Positions 6,015 to 12,600 of a stretch of 12,600 nucleotides of DNA are shown piece after piece. This stretch comes from Clostridia bacterium. Lineage in GTDB: Bacteria > Bacillota > Clostridia > Christensenellales > CAG-1252. The translations under genes and the position numbers were made by a program. Position 1 is the first letter of the stretch. Every line of letters begins with the position of its first letter. The stretch is from NCBI GenBank assembly GCA_016296985.1, contig JAEDHM010000034.1, positions 1 through 12,600 of the forward strand, given 5' to 3'. A model generated the notes under the pieces. It saw nothing but the letters and a program-made list of their open reading frames with translations, was not told the origin of the DNA and did no database searches.

Positions 6015-7061
6015 ATGGCGAAAATCTTCAATACCATTGAGGTAAATGCCTCGGAAAATTATCAAGTTATCGTTGGCGAAAACCTTTTAGAAAAGGTAGG
6101 CGAATTTTTAAGCCCCCTTCTCTCCCCTTGCAAAATTGCGGTAATAACCGACGATATAGTGGACGGCTTGTACGCAAAGCAAGTGATAAACTCCCTTGAA
6201 AACAGCGGTTTTCAAGTCTTTAAGTTTGTCTTCAAAAAGGGCGAGGAAAGTAAAAACCTTTCCACCTACGGCAAAATTTTATCCTTTCTTGCTTGTCACG
6301 AGTTTAGCCGTACCGACGGCATAGTTGCCCTAGGTGGCGGTGTGGTCGGAGATCTCTCGGGCTTTGTGGCGGCAACCTTTTTGAGAGGAATAAAGTATAT
6401 ACAAATACCCACCACCTTATTAGCGCAAATTGATTCTTCAGTGGGGGGAAAAACCGCGGTGGATTTACCCGAAGGAAAAAACCTTGTAGGCGCTTTCAAG
6501 CAACCTTCCCTTGTGGTTTGCGACGTAAAAACTCTAAGCACCCTTACCCCGGAAATTTTTACCGACGGTATGGGAGAAATGGCGAAATACGCCCTTTTAG
6601 ATAAGGAAATTTACACTCTTTTGTCAAACAACGCTCCCCTTGAAAGTCTTATTTCCGCTTGCATCGACTATAAACGCAAGGTAGTCGAAGAGGACGAGTT
6701 TGAAAGCGGTTTGCGTAAACTTCTAAACCTTGGACACACCCCTGCTCACGGCATTGAAAACCTAAGCGGATATACTATCCCTCACGGAAAAGCGGTGGCA
6801 ATGGGACTTGATATAATTTTATCCGCATCAAAAAAGCATAATCTTATCACCGACAAAGATTTTGAGGATATGCAAGAAGTGGTAAAAAAGTGCGTTGGAA
6901 AAATCTCTTGCCCCTTCTCCCTTGAAGAAACCTTAGGTCATGCGGTAAACGACAAAAAGCGTAGCGGTGATTTTATCACCCTTATTATGGTTTTCGGCAT
7001 TGGAGATTGCCGACCTGTAAAAGTTGAAATCAACAAACTTAAGGAGTACCTTGGATATTAA
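6015..7061 (+). CDS. aroB: 3-dehydroquinate synthase
   Basis: 348 residues. It converts DAHP to 3-dehydroquinate using NAD and a divalent metal. The nucleotide-binding block ALGGGVVGDLSGFVAATFLRG (105-125) and the IPTTLLAQIDSSVGGKTAVD region (131-150) are textbook. Metal ligands are predicted as Glu188 (GMGEMAKYA), His241 (NLGHTPAHGIE) and His257 (IPHGKAVAMG); the 16-residue spacing of the two histidines equals that of the Aspergillus enzyme (His271, His287). The usual GHTxGHxxE reads GHTPAHGIE here, a mild variation with both histidines retained. The ATG lies 1 base after the tyrA stop, with AAGGA about 11 bases upstream inside tyrA. Its last 11 bases overlap aroA. Confidence 0.97.
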   Translation: MAKIFNTIEVNASENYQVIVGENLLEKVGEFLSPLLSPCKIAVITDDIVDGLYAKQVINSLENSGFQVFKFVFKKGEESKNLSTYGKILSFLACHEFSRTDGIVALGGGVVGDLSGFVAATFLRGIKYIQIPTTLLAQIDSSVGGKTAVDLPEGKNLVGAFKQPSLVVCDVKTLSTLTPEIFTDGMGEMAKYALLDKEIYTLLSNNAPLESLISACIDYKRKVVEEDEFESGLRKLLNLGHTPAHGIENLSGYTIPHGKAVAMGLDIILSASKKHNLITDKDFEDMQEVVKKCVGKISCPFSLEETLGHAVNDKKRSGDFITLIMVFGIGDCRPVKVEINKLKEYLGY

Positions 7062-8244
7062 GATAAAAAACGGTAGGATTTGCGGTAGTCTTCAGGCTAT
7101 ACCCTCAAAGTCCTACGCTCACCGAATTTCAATATGCAATTTTCTTGCAGGCAAAAACCCCTCGGCAGGTTGCTTGAATTTTTCCTCCAAGGATATTGAG
7201 GCAACGGAAAACTGCTTGAGGGATTTATCCCTTGGAAAAACCCGTCTTGATTGCGGTGAGTCAGGATCAACCTTACGTTTTTTGCTCCCTCTTCTTTCCG
7301 CATTGGGCGGAGAGTTTGAGTTGACGGGAAAGGGCAGACTTTTAGACCGACCAAACGAAGAACTTTTTAGGGTGTTAAACCAACACGGCGTGACAAGCCT
7401 TAAAGAAGAGGTTATAAAAATAAAGGGGAAACTGACTGCAGGTGACTACCTTATTCGAGGAGATATAAGTTCCCAGTACGTAAGCGGTTTACTTATGGCG
7501 CTTCCCCTTCTTGAGGGAGATAGCAAAATTATACTTTCAACTCCTCTTGCATCTCGCCCCTACGTGGATATTACTCTTGAGGTGCTTGCCCTTTACGGCA
7601 TTGAAATCATCTCTACCGACTTTGGTTTTATGATAAAAGGCAACCAAAAATATCAAGGTAGCGCAAGGGTTGAGGGCGACTGGTCCAATTCTGCATTCTT
7701 TATGGTTTTGGGAGCAATTTCGGGAGAAGTGGAAGTCTTTGGGCTTAACCTTGACAGCGTTCAGGGAGATAAGCAAATCCTTGATATACTTTCCCTTGCA
7801 GGGGCAAAGGTGGAAATAGGCAAAGGGATAAAGGTAAGTCAAAGCAAGCTGAAAGCCTTTTGCTACGACGCGCAAGATTGCCCCGACCTTGTACCCATAA
7901 CCGCAGTCCTTGCATCCTATGCCGAGGGCGAAACGGTTATTAAAAATATAGAAAGGCTTAAGATCAAGGAAAGCGACAGAGTGCAAACTACTCAGGCTAT
8001 GCTTGAGGCATTTGGAATAGAAAGCAGTTGCGACGGCAACGCCTTGAAAATAAAAGGCGGAAAGCCGAAGGGTGGAATAATCGATTCCTTCAACGACCAC
8101 CGCATCGTTATGAGTTCGGCGGTTTTGGCAAGTGGCGCAAAAGGTGAAAGCCTTATCACCAACGCGCAAGCGGTAAGCAAATCCTATCCTACCTTTTTTG
8201 AGGACTACAACAGTCTTGGGGGTGTTTCCTATGAAGAAAGATAA
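7051..8244 (+). CDS. aroA: 3-phosphoshikimate 1-carboxyvinyltransferase (EPSP synthase)
   Basis: 397 residues from a TTG start, shorter than the roughly 427 of E. coli, as is usual in Clostridia. It transfers enolpyruvyl from PEP to shikimate 3-phosphate. Visible motifs are SKSYAHR (19-25; Lys20, Arg25), CGESGSTLRF (68-77), SSQYVSGLLMALPLL (140-154), GDWSNSAFFM (209-218), CPDLVP (277-282; catalytic Asp279), KESDR (306-310; Glu307) and FNDHRIVMS (347-355). I chose TTG 7051 because AAGGAG (7041-7046) is 4 bases upstream and the product then begins M-DIKIKNG, the family's usual N-terminus. An earlier TTG at 7024 would overlap aroB by 38 bases and lacks a comparable site. The glycine of the GSTLR loop is kept at the position aligned with E. 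coli Gly96. It overlaps aroB by 11 and aroC by 14 bases. Confidence 0.95.
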   Translation: MDIKIKNGRICGSLQAIPSKSYAHRISICNFLAGKNPSAGCLNFSSKDIEATENCLRDLSLGKTRLDCGESGSTLRFLLPLLSALGGEFELTGKGRLLDRPNEELFRVLNQHGVTSLKEEVIKIKGKLTAGDYLIRGDISSQYVSGLLMALPLLEGDSKIILSTPLASRPYVDITLEVLALYGIEIISTDFGFMIKGNQKYQGSARVEGDWSNSAFFMVLGAISGEVEVFGLNLDSVQGDKQILDILSLAGAKVEIGKGIKVSQSKLKAFCYDAQDCPDLVPITAVLASYAEGETVIKNIERLKIKESDRVQTTQAMLEAFGIESSCDGNALKIKGGKPKGGIIDSFNDHRIVMSSAVLASGAKGESLITNAQAVSKSYPTFFEDYNSLGGVSYEER

Positions 8245-9316
8245 CCAAATTTCCATATATCACGGAAGACGGATTGAGGTCGAAATTTTCGGCGCCTCCC
8301 ATTCTCCCCAAATCGGCGTAGTTGCAAAGGGTTTTGAGGGTGAAATCTTTTGCGAAAAAACCTTGCAATCCTTTCTTGACCGCCGTAAGGCTAAAAAAAG
8401 CGCATTTTCAACAACCCGACTTGAAGAGGATAAGGTTATCTTTGAAAGCGGTGTAAAAGAGGGAGTTATTGTAGGCGACCTTAAAGCGGTTATTTACAAC
8501 ACAAAACAGCATAGCGCCGACTACGACAAGGTAAAAAAGACTCCTCGCCCCTCTCACGCCGACTACGTTGCTTGGACCAAGTACGGCGATAACTTCGACT
8601 TTCGTGGCGGTGGCAAGTTTTCGGGCAGAATGACCGCCCCCATGTGCATAATAGGGGGTATTTGCAAGCAAATCCTTGAGAAAAAGGGAATTAGGATAAA
8701 CGCTTATATCCAAAGTATTGGAAAAATCCAAGGCGCAAGTTATAAAAACACCGATATTGAAAAGGTTGATTTTTCTACTTGCGATCAAAACTTCCCCCTT
8801 CTCAACGAGGAAGACAAAGTCGCTATGCTTGAGGAAATCGAAAACGCCAAACGCCAAGGTGATTCGGTGGGCGGAAGTATAGAATGCGTTATTCAAGGCT
8901 TGCCCGTGGGGTGCGGAGAATATATGTTCGACAGTTTAGAAAGCGTAATTTCTCACCTCGCCTTCGCCGTCCCTGCGGTAAAGGGTATTGAGTTTGGCTG
9001 GGGCTTTGACCTTGCCTCTATGAAGGGAAGTCAAGCAAACGACTTTTTGTTTACAGACGGCAAGAGGGTAAAAACCAAAACAAATCACAACGGCGGTATA
9101 AACGGCGGTTTGTCAAACGGTATGCCCCTTTTGTTTAGGGTTGCAATCAAGCCTACCCCTTCAATCGCCCTTGAACAAGATACCGTTGATTTAGAGAAAA
9201 TGGAAAACGTAAAATTGCAAATAGGTGGCAGACACGACGCTTGTATAACCCCACGCGCGGTGGCGGTTATCGAGGCTATTTCCGCATTGGCTATCTATGA
9301 CAGTATAGGAGAATAA
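8231..9316 (+). CDS. aroC: chorismate synthase
   Basis: 361 residues. It eliminates phosphate from EPSP to give chorismate and needs reduced FMN. Conserved elements in order: FGASHSPQIG (20-29; His24, with SHS in place of the more usual SHG), DRRKAKKSAFSTTR (50-63), PRPSHADY (105-112; His109), FRGGGKFSGRMTAP (124-137), GDSVGGSIEC, HNGGINGGLSNGMPL (FMN-binding loop) and GRHDACITPRAV near the end. Both catalytic histidines are present. The ATG at 8231 follows a GGGGGTG stretch and lies 14 bases before the aroA stop; an in-frame start at 8198 would add 11 residues without family support. There is no attached flavin reductase domain, so reduced FMN must come from elsewhere. Confidence 0.96.
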   Translation: MKKDNQISIYHGRRIEVEIFGASHSPQIGVVAKGFEGEIFCEKTLQSFLDRRKAKKSAFSTTRLEEDKVIFESGVKEGVIVGDLKAVIYNTKQHSADYDKVKKTPRPSHADYVAWTKYGDNFDFRGGGKFSGRMTAPMCIIGGICKQILEKKGIRINAYIQSIGKIQGASYKNTDIEKVDFSTCDQNFPLLNEEDKVAMLEEIENAKRQGDSVGGSIECVIQGLPVGCGEYMFDSLESVISHLAFAVPAVKGIEFGWGFDLASMKGSQANDFLFTDGKRVKTKTNHNGGINGGLSNGMPLLFRVAIKPTPSIALEQDTVDLEKMENVKLQIGGRHDACITPRAVAVIEAISALAIYDSIGE

Positions 9317-9317
9317 T

Positions 9318-10460
9318 ATGGACCTTGAGAAAATTAGAAAAGGAATTGACGAAATCGACGATCAAATTGCCGATCTTTACGCAAAGCGTATGTCCTTGGT
9401 AAAAGAGGTAAGCGAGGCGAAAAAACAAAGCGGTAAAGCGGTAAACGATCCCGACCGTGAAAAGAAAGTTTTGTTGCGTGTTGCCGACCGTGTTGAAGAA
9501 GATATGCAAGTTTATCTCAAGCGTGTTTTTGAAACTATGTTTGAAACAAGCAAGGCCTATCAAACCCTGAACGCCGAATACAATACCGAGTTTGGCGAAA
9601 AGGTAAAACAAGCCTTGTCAAAGGGCGAACTTAAATTTCCCCCAAAGGCAAGGGTGGCTTGTCAGGGCGTTGCAGGCGCATATTCTGGTATTGCTGCGGA
9701 CAGAATGTTCGAACTTGCCGACGTTACCTATTTCAAAAACTTCGAGGGCGTTTTCCAAGCGGTGGAAAAGGGCTTTTGCAAGTACGGTGTTTTGCCCATT
9801 GAAAACAGTTCGGCAGGAAGCGTAAACCAAGTTTACGACCTTATGAAAGCCCACAAGTTTTATATCGTAAAAAGTTTGAGGGTTTCAATCAATCACAACC
9901 TTATCGCAAACAAGGAAACGGATATTGAAAACGTAAGGGAAATTTTCTCTCACGAGCAGGCTATAACCCAATGCCGTAAATTTTTGGAAAAGTTCCCTCT
10001 TGCCAAAATCACCCCTTGCCCCAACACCGCCGTTGCCGCAAAAATGCTTGCGGAAAGCGGTAGAAAGGATGCCGCCGCCCTCTCCTCAAGGGAGTGCGCC
10101 GACCTTTACGGCTTGAAGATTTTGCAAACCAACGTGCAAGACAGCGACAGCAACTATACTCGCTTTATCCTTATTGCAAAGGAAATGGAGTTTTATCAAA
10201 ACGCCAACAAGATAAGCATTATGACTACCCTTCCCCAAAACGCTCCGGGAAGTTTGAACAAGCTTTTGGCAAAGTTTGCAAACCTTGGCATAAACCTTAC
10301 CAAACTTGAATCTCGCCCCATCGTTGGCTCGGGATTTGAGTTTATGTTCTACTTCGACTTCGAGTGCGATATAAAGGAAAAGGTGGTACAAAACCTTTTG
10401 AACGAACTTTCGGACTCTACCGAGCAATTCACCTTTTTGGGAGCCTATAGCGAAAAATAA
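9318..10460 (+). CDS. pheA: bifunctional chorismate mutase / prephenate dehydratase
   Basis: 380 residues with three domains. Residues 1-90 form an AroQ-class chorismate mutase: Arg7, Arg24, Lys35, Asp44, Arg47 and Glu48 match E. coli Arg11, Arg28, Lys39, Asp48, Arg51 and Glu52 in spacing. Residues about 110-290 are prephenate dehydratase, with GVAGAYSG, LPIENSSAGSVN (159-170) and the catalytic SNYTRF (278-283). A C-terminal ACT domain (about 298-375) keeps the phenylalanine-binding signatures NAPGSL (308-313) and LESRP (330-334), so feedback inhibition by phenylalanine is likely. It converts chorismate to prephenate, which TyrA also uses, and then to phenylpyruvate. It is the only chorismate mutase in the window. 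AGGAG 7 bases upstream supports the ATG, which lies 1 base after aroC. Confidence 0.97.
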   Translation: MDLEKIRKGIDEIDDQIADLYAKRMSLVKEVSEAKKQSGKAVNDPDREKKVLLRVADRVEEDMQVYLKRVFETMFETSKAYQTLNAEYNTEFGEKVKQALSKGELKFPPKARVACQGVAGAYSGIAADRMFELADVTYFKNFEGVFQAVEKGFCKYGVLPIENSSAGSVNQVYDLMKAHKFYIVKSLRVSINHNLIANKETDIENVREIFSHEQAITQCRKFLEKFPLAKITPCPNTAVAAKMLAESGRKDAAALSSRECADLYGLKILQTNVQDSDSNYTRFILIAKEMEFYQNANKISIMTTLPQNAPGSLNKLLAKFANLGINLTKLESRPIVGSGFEFMFYFDFECDIKEKVVQNLLNELSDSTEQFTFLGAYSEK

Positions 10461-10461
10461 T

Positions 10462-11682
10462 ATGGATAAATTCGGGTTGATCGGCGAAACGCTGAAACAC
10501 AGTTATTCTCAAATCATACACTCTCTTTTAGGGGGCTATTCTTATCAACTTTACGAGGTGAAAAGAGAAAGCCTTGAAGATTTTGTATGCAAAAAAGAGT
10601 TGAGAGGTTTCAACGTTACTATTCCCTATAAAAAAGAGATTATGAAGTACCTTGACGGTATTCACCCTCTTGCCCAAGACATTGGCGCAGTCAACACCGT
10701 AGTCAACAAAAACGGAGAGTTATGGGGATATAATACCGATATTTGGGGGATGAAATATATGCTTGACCGTGTGGGTATCTCCCTTTTGGATAAAAAGGTT
10801 ATGATTTTGGGAACAGGGGGTACCGGAAACACCGCCCTTGCCTTGGCGAAAATGGAAGGAGCAAAAGAGATTTTGCGTGTTTCTCGCTCGGGAGAGTTGA
10901 ATTATAGCAACTATAAAAGGGAAAGGGATACTCAGGTGATAATCAACACCACCCCCGTCGGCACCTATCCCGACAACTATTCTTCCCCCATAACCCTTGA
11001 GGGATTTGACTGCCTTGAAGGGGTTGCCGACGTAGTTTACAACCCAAACCTTACCCCCCTCACCTTTATGGCGAAGGAGAGCGGAATAAAATACACGAAC
11101 GGGCTTCCCATGCTTGTGGCTCAGGCAAAATACGCTATGGAACTTTTTTTTGATAAAAAGGTTGCAGACAGCGAAATTGAAAGGGTTTTGGATATCCTTT
11201 GGAAGGAAAAACTTAACGTAGTCCTTGTAGGTATGGCAGGTTGCGGAAAAACCTCGATTGGGAAAATCCTTGCGGAAAAACTTGGGAGAGAATTTGTAGA
11301 TACCGACCTTGAAATTGAAAGACGGCTAGGGCAAGATATTCCCACAATTTTCAAGGAAAAAGGAGAAGACTTTTTCAGAGAAGTGGAAAGAGAGGTGTTA
11401 AAAGAAGTTGGTATGACGCAGGGCAAGGTGATTGCAACAGGTGGCGGTGTGGTAAAAGACTTGCGCAACCTTCACCCCCTTGCAAGCAACGGTACGATCT
11501 TTTGGATAAACAGAAAGATTGAAAACCTATCCCGAGAAGGTCGCCCCTTGTCTTACGACCTTGATGCGGTTAAAAAACTTTTTGAGGAAAGAAAGGCAAA
11601 CTACGCTTGTTTTTCCCATTTCAAAATAGACAACGACGGCGATATTCAAGATGCCGTAAAGGAGATTTTGGCAAAGTTATGA
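10462..11682 (+). CDS. aroE-aroK: fused shikimate dehydrogenase - shikimate kinase
   Basis: A 406-residue single chain with two consecutive pathway enzymes. Residues 1-245 are AroE, reducing 3-dehydroshikimate with NADPH. Motifs are KHSYSQIIH (12-20; the usual SP is SQ), NVTIPYKK (51-58; catalytic Lys57), GAVNT, GYNTD (89-93; Asp93), the GTGGTGNTA dinucleotide loop (117-125), INTTPVGTYP and NGLPMLVAQA. Residues about 250-406 are AroK, phosphorylating shikimate with ATP: Walker A GMAGCGKTS (257-265; Lys263), VDTD (279-282), FFREVE (Arg306), GGGVV (327-331) and the lid arginine in GRPLS (Arg361). All key residues of both halves are present and no frameshift lies between them, so the fusion is real unless the assembly is wrong. 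The linker is only a few residues. The ATG is 1 base after pheA with a weak ribosome binding site, suggesting coupling; the stop overlaps aroQ by 4 bases. Confidence 0.95.
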   Translation: MDKFGLIGETLKHSYSQIIHSLLGGYSYQLYEVKRESLEDFVCKKELRGFNVTIPYKKEIMKYLDGIHPLAQDIGAVNTVVNKNGELWGYNTDIWGMKYMLDRVGISLLDKKVMILGTGGTGNTALALAKMEGAKEILRVSRSGELNYSNYKRERDTQVIINTTPVGTYPDNYSSPITLEGFDCLEGVADVVYNPNLTPLTFMAKESGIKYTNGLPMLVAQAKYAMELFFDKKVADSEIERVLDILWKEKLNVVLVGMAGCGKTSIGKILAEKLGREFVDTDLEIERRLGQDIPTIFKEKGEDFFREVEREVLKEVGMTQGKVIATGGGVVKDLRNLHPLASNGTIFWINRKIENLSREGRPLSYDLDAVKKLFEERKANYACFSHFKIDNDGDIQDAVKEILAKL

Positions 11683-12107
11683 AAATTTTGGTTATAAACG
11701 GTCCCAACCTAAATATGCTTGGGGTAAGAGAAAAAAATATCTATGGGGACAAGGACTACAAATCCCTTCTTTCCTTTATCAAAAAATCCGCAAAGGAAAA
11801 GGGGGTTTCGGTAAAATTTTTCCAATCCAATTTCGAGGGCGCAATAGTAACTAAAATTCAAAAGGCTTTGGGGAAATTTGAGGGTATCGTCATCAACCCC
11901 GGCGCTTATACCCATACAAGCGTGGCAATCCTCGACGCCTTAAAAGCGGTAAATATCCCAACCGTTGAAGTGCATATTTCCGACCTTTCAACCCGTGAGG
12001 ACTTTCGTCAAATCTCTTACGTCAGACTCTTTGCCTTTAAAACCATTGCAGGCAAGGGCTTTGAAGGTTATGCCGAGGCCTTAGACGCCTTGAAAAACTT
12101 GTACTAA
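11679..12107 (+). CDS. aroQ: 3-dehydroquinate dehydratase, type II
   Basis: 142 residues, the usual size of the small dodecameric type II enzyme. It dehydrates 3-dehydroquinate to 3-dehydroshikimate, the step between AroB and the AroE half of the preceding gene. Motifs in order: NGPNLNMLGVRE (7-18; Arg17), IYG (Tyr22, catalytic), QSNFEGAIV (49-57), GIVINPGAYTHTS (69-81), EVHISDLSTREDFR (97-110; His99) and AGKGFEGY (124-131). The usual EVHISN reads HISD here. ATG 11679 forms an ATGA overlap with the aroE-aroK stop and has AAAGGAG 14 bases upstream; an in-frame start at 11607 would add 24 basic residues foreign to the family. Last gene of the operon, 7 bases before a terminator. Confidence 0.96.
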   Translation: MKILVINGPNLNMLGVREKNIYGDKDYKSLLSFIKKSAKEKGVSVKFFQSNFEGAIVTKIQKALGKFEGIVINPGAYTHTSVAILDALKAVNIPTVEVHISDLSTREDFRQISYVRLFAFKTIAGKGFEGYAEALDALKNLY

Positions 12108-12113
12108 GGATAG

Positions 12114-12146
12114 AAAAAACCATCACAAAGCGTGATGGTTTTTTTT
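12114..12146 (+). terminator. intrinsic terminator of the aro operon
   Basis: AACCATCAC (12118-12126) pairs perfectly with GTGATGGTT (12132-12140) around an AAAGC loop. The stem can be extended by A-T pairs, and eight T residues (12139-12146) follow. It begins 7 bases after the aroQ stop. The A run on the 5' side also gives some terminator character on the opposite strand. Confidence 0.93.
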
Positions 12147-12420
12147 ACGATTTTTTTCATAATTACTCCAATTACTGAACGTAGAAGACAAGTTCGTTAA
12201 TATAACATACTATAACAACGATAAATAAAAATAGAGGGGATAAAAATAATGAATGAGAGAGTGTTGGGGTGGTGTGGAGAGAAGAGAAGTTGGGGTGAGT
12301 AGTGTGGGCGAGAAAATAGGAATGTGTATTGTCTATCTACTTAAGTGTTTTTTGGAAAATATGGTAAATTAAGTGTACATGAAAGTGAAGTCGTTGGGGG
12401 AAATAAGGTTAAAAAACACC
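12147..12420. other. gene-free spacer with a C-poor, G-rich plus strand
   Basis: No convincing gene. From about 12231 to 12320 the plus strand is almost free of C and rich in G, with GGGG at 12236-12239, 12266-12269 and 12292-12295 and GGG at 12306-12308. A tiny frame at 12249-12302 (17 codons plus stop, preceded by AGGGG) contains two tryptophans and one cysteine, but has no other support. An inverted pair, GTGTTTTTT (12345-12353) and AAAAAACAC (12411-12419), borders the last part just before the composite repeat. Confidence 0.6.
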
Positions 12421-12452
12421 GTCATCTCGAGCGTAGTCGAGAGATCCCCTAA
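12421..12452 (+). repeat. left arm of the composite repeat
   Basis: This 32-base arm contains a perfect small palindrome, TCTCGA (12425-12430) and TCGAGA (12437-12442), around GCGTAG. It ends in ATCCCCTAA. It would fold as a hairpin on either strand. Confidence 0.75.
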
Positions 12453-12482
12453 TGAGTGGTACGAACAGCGGTTTCCTTTCCA

Positions 12483-12518
12483 GGAGATTCTTCGGGCATT
12501 GAATGCCCTCTGAATGAC
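12483..12518 (-). repeat. internal repeat unit with a perfect hairpin
   Basis: On the minus strand it starts GTCATTCAGA and ends GAAGAATCTCC, the same frame as the outer arms. Its centre, GGGCATT (12494-12500) and AATGCCC (12502-12508), is a perfect seven-pair palindrome around one base. It is flanked by a second matching pair, ATTC with GAAT. Confidence 0.7.
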
Positions 12519-12560
12519 AGTATGGGGTGGGTACTTTGCAAAGGATAGTACTGCTTCGCC

Positions 12561-12600
12561 TTAGGGGATTTCTCCACGCGCTACGCTTGGTCGAAATGAC
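12561..12600 (-). repeat. right arm of the composite repeat
   Basis: A 40-base arm that, read on the minus strand, starts GTCATTTCGACC and ends GAGAAATCCCCTAA. It is the inverted counterpart of the left arm with a longer, GC-rich middle (AAGCGTAGCGCG). It ends at the last base of the window. Confidence 0.75.

Larger units (their letters stand above)
12421..12600. repeat. composite inverted-repeat element (MITE/REP-like), may continue past the window
   Basis: The left arm (12421-12452) and the right arm (12561-12600) are imperfect inverted copies: both begin GTCATYTCGA when read inward and end with CCCCTAA. A third, related unit lies inside on the minus strand (12483-12518). The three units share the pattern GTCATTY-GA ... 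GARATCYCC. No reading frame of note lies within. The outer boundary falls exactly at the window edge, so the true right end is unknown. Confidence 0.8.

Noticed and set aside
7537..8256. 239-residue antisense frame opposite aroA
   Set aside because: It is a shadow of a clear aroA coding sequence; its translation is rich in Cys, Phe and His and shows no domain.
12249..12302. Tryptophan-containing leader peptide of a trp operon
   Set aside because: There are only two non-adjacent tryptophans in 17 codons, no attenuator stem is visible, and no trp gene lies in the window.
12421..12600. CRISPR array or insertion sequence
   Set aside because: The units are inverted rather than direct, there are no regular spacers, and no transposase frame lies between the arms.

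Overview
The window reads as a chromosome segment from a low-to-moderate-GC Bacillota, most likely a gut-type member of the Clostridia. This rests on lipoprotein signal peptides, strong AGGAGG-type ribosome binding sites, the Thermotoga/Clostridia form of DAHP synthase, a compact clostridial-type AroA and AroC, and surface proteins with CxxH...DTNGDGICDxC calcium-loop modules. The taxonomy is an inference from protein style, not from a marker gene.

Left part (about 1-3664, minus strand): a tight five-gene cluster. In transcription order it encodes a large surface lipoprotein ending in a barnase-type ribonuclease domain, a six-repeat MORN protein, a RimJ/RimL-type GNAT acetyltransferase, and two small paralogous lipoproteins. 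The last lipoprotein also has its own near-consensus promoter. The first gene reads from a candidate promoter at 3782-3810 whose leader can form alternative base pairings.

Centre (3665-4149): a divergent intergenic region of about 485 bases. It holds the minus-strand promoter, a minus-strand terminator-like hairpin, and a strong sigma-70 promoter for the aro genes followed by a short leader that can fold in mutually exclusive ways.

Right part (4150-12107, plus strand): a compact eight-gene operon, aroF-tyrA-aroB-aroA-aroC-pheA-aroE/K-aroQ. It encodes all seven steps from phosphoenolpyruvate plus erythrose 4-phosphate to chorismate, plus chorismate mutase-prephenate dehydratase and prephenate dehydrogenase for phenylalanine and tyrosine. 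Gaps are 1-4 bases or the genes overlap, so translation is probably coupled throughout. Shikimate dehydrogenase and shikimate kinase are fused in one chain. The operon ends in a clear intrinsic terminator (12114-12146).

Right end (12147-12600): a gene-free stretch with a C-poor, G-rich plus strand, then a composite repeat whose arms at 12421-12452 and 12561-12600 are inverted copies and which carries a third related unit inside. It looks like a MITE or REP-type intergenic repeat. The operon itself is ordinary primary metabolism; the features most worth a second look are the barnase lipoprotein cluster, the two structured leaders, the AroE-AroK fusion and the composite repeat.
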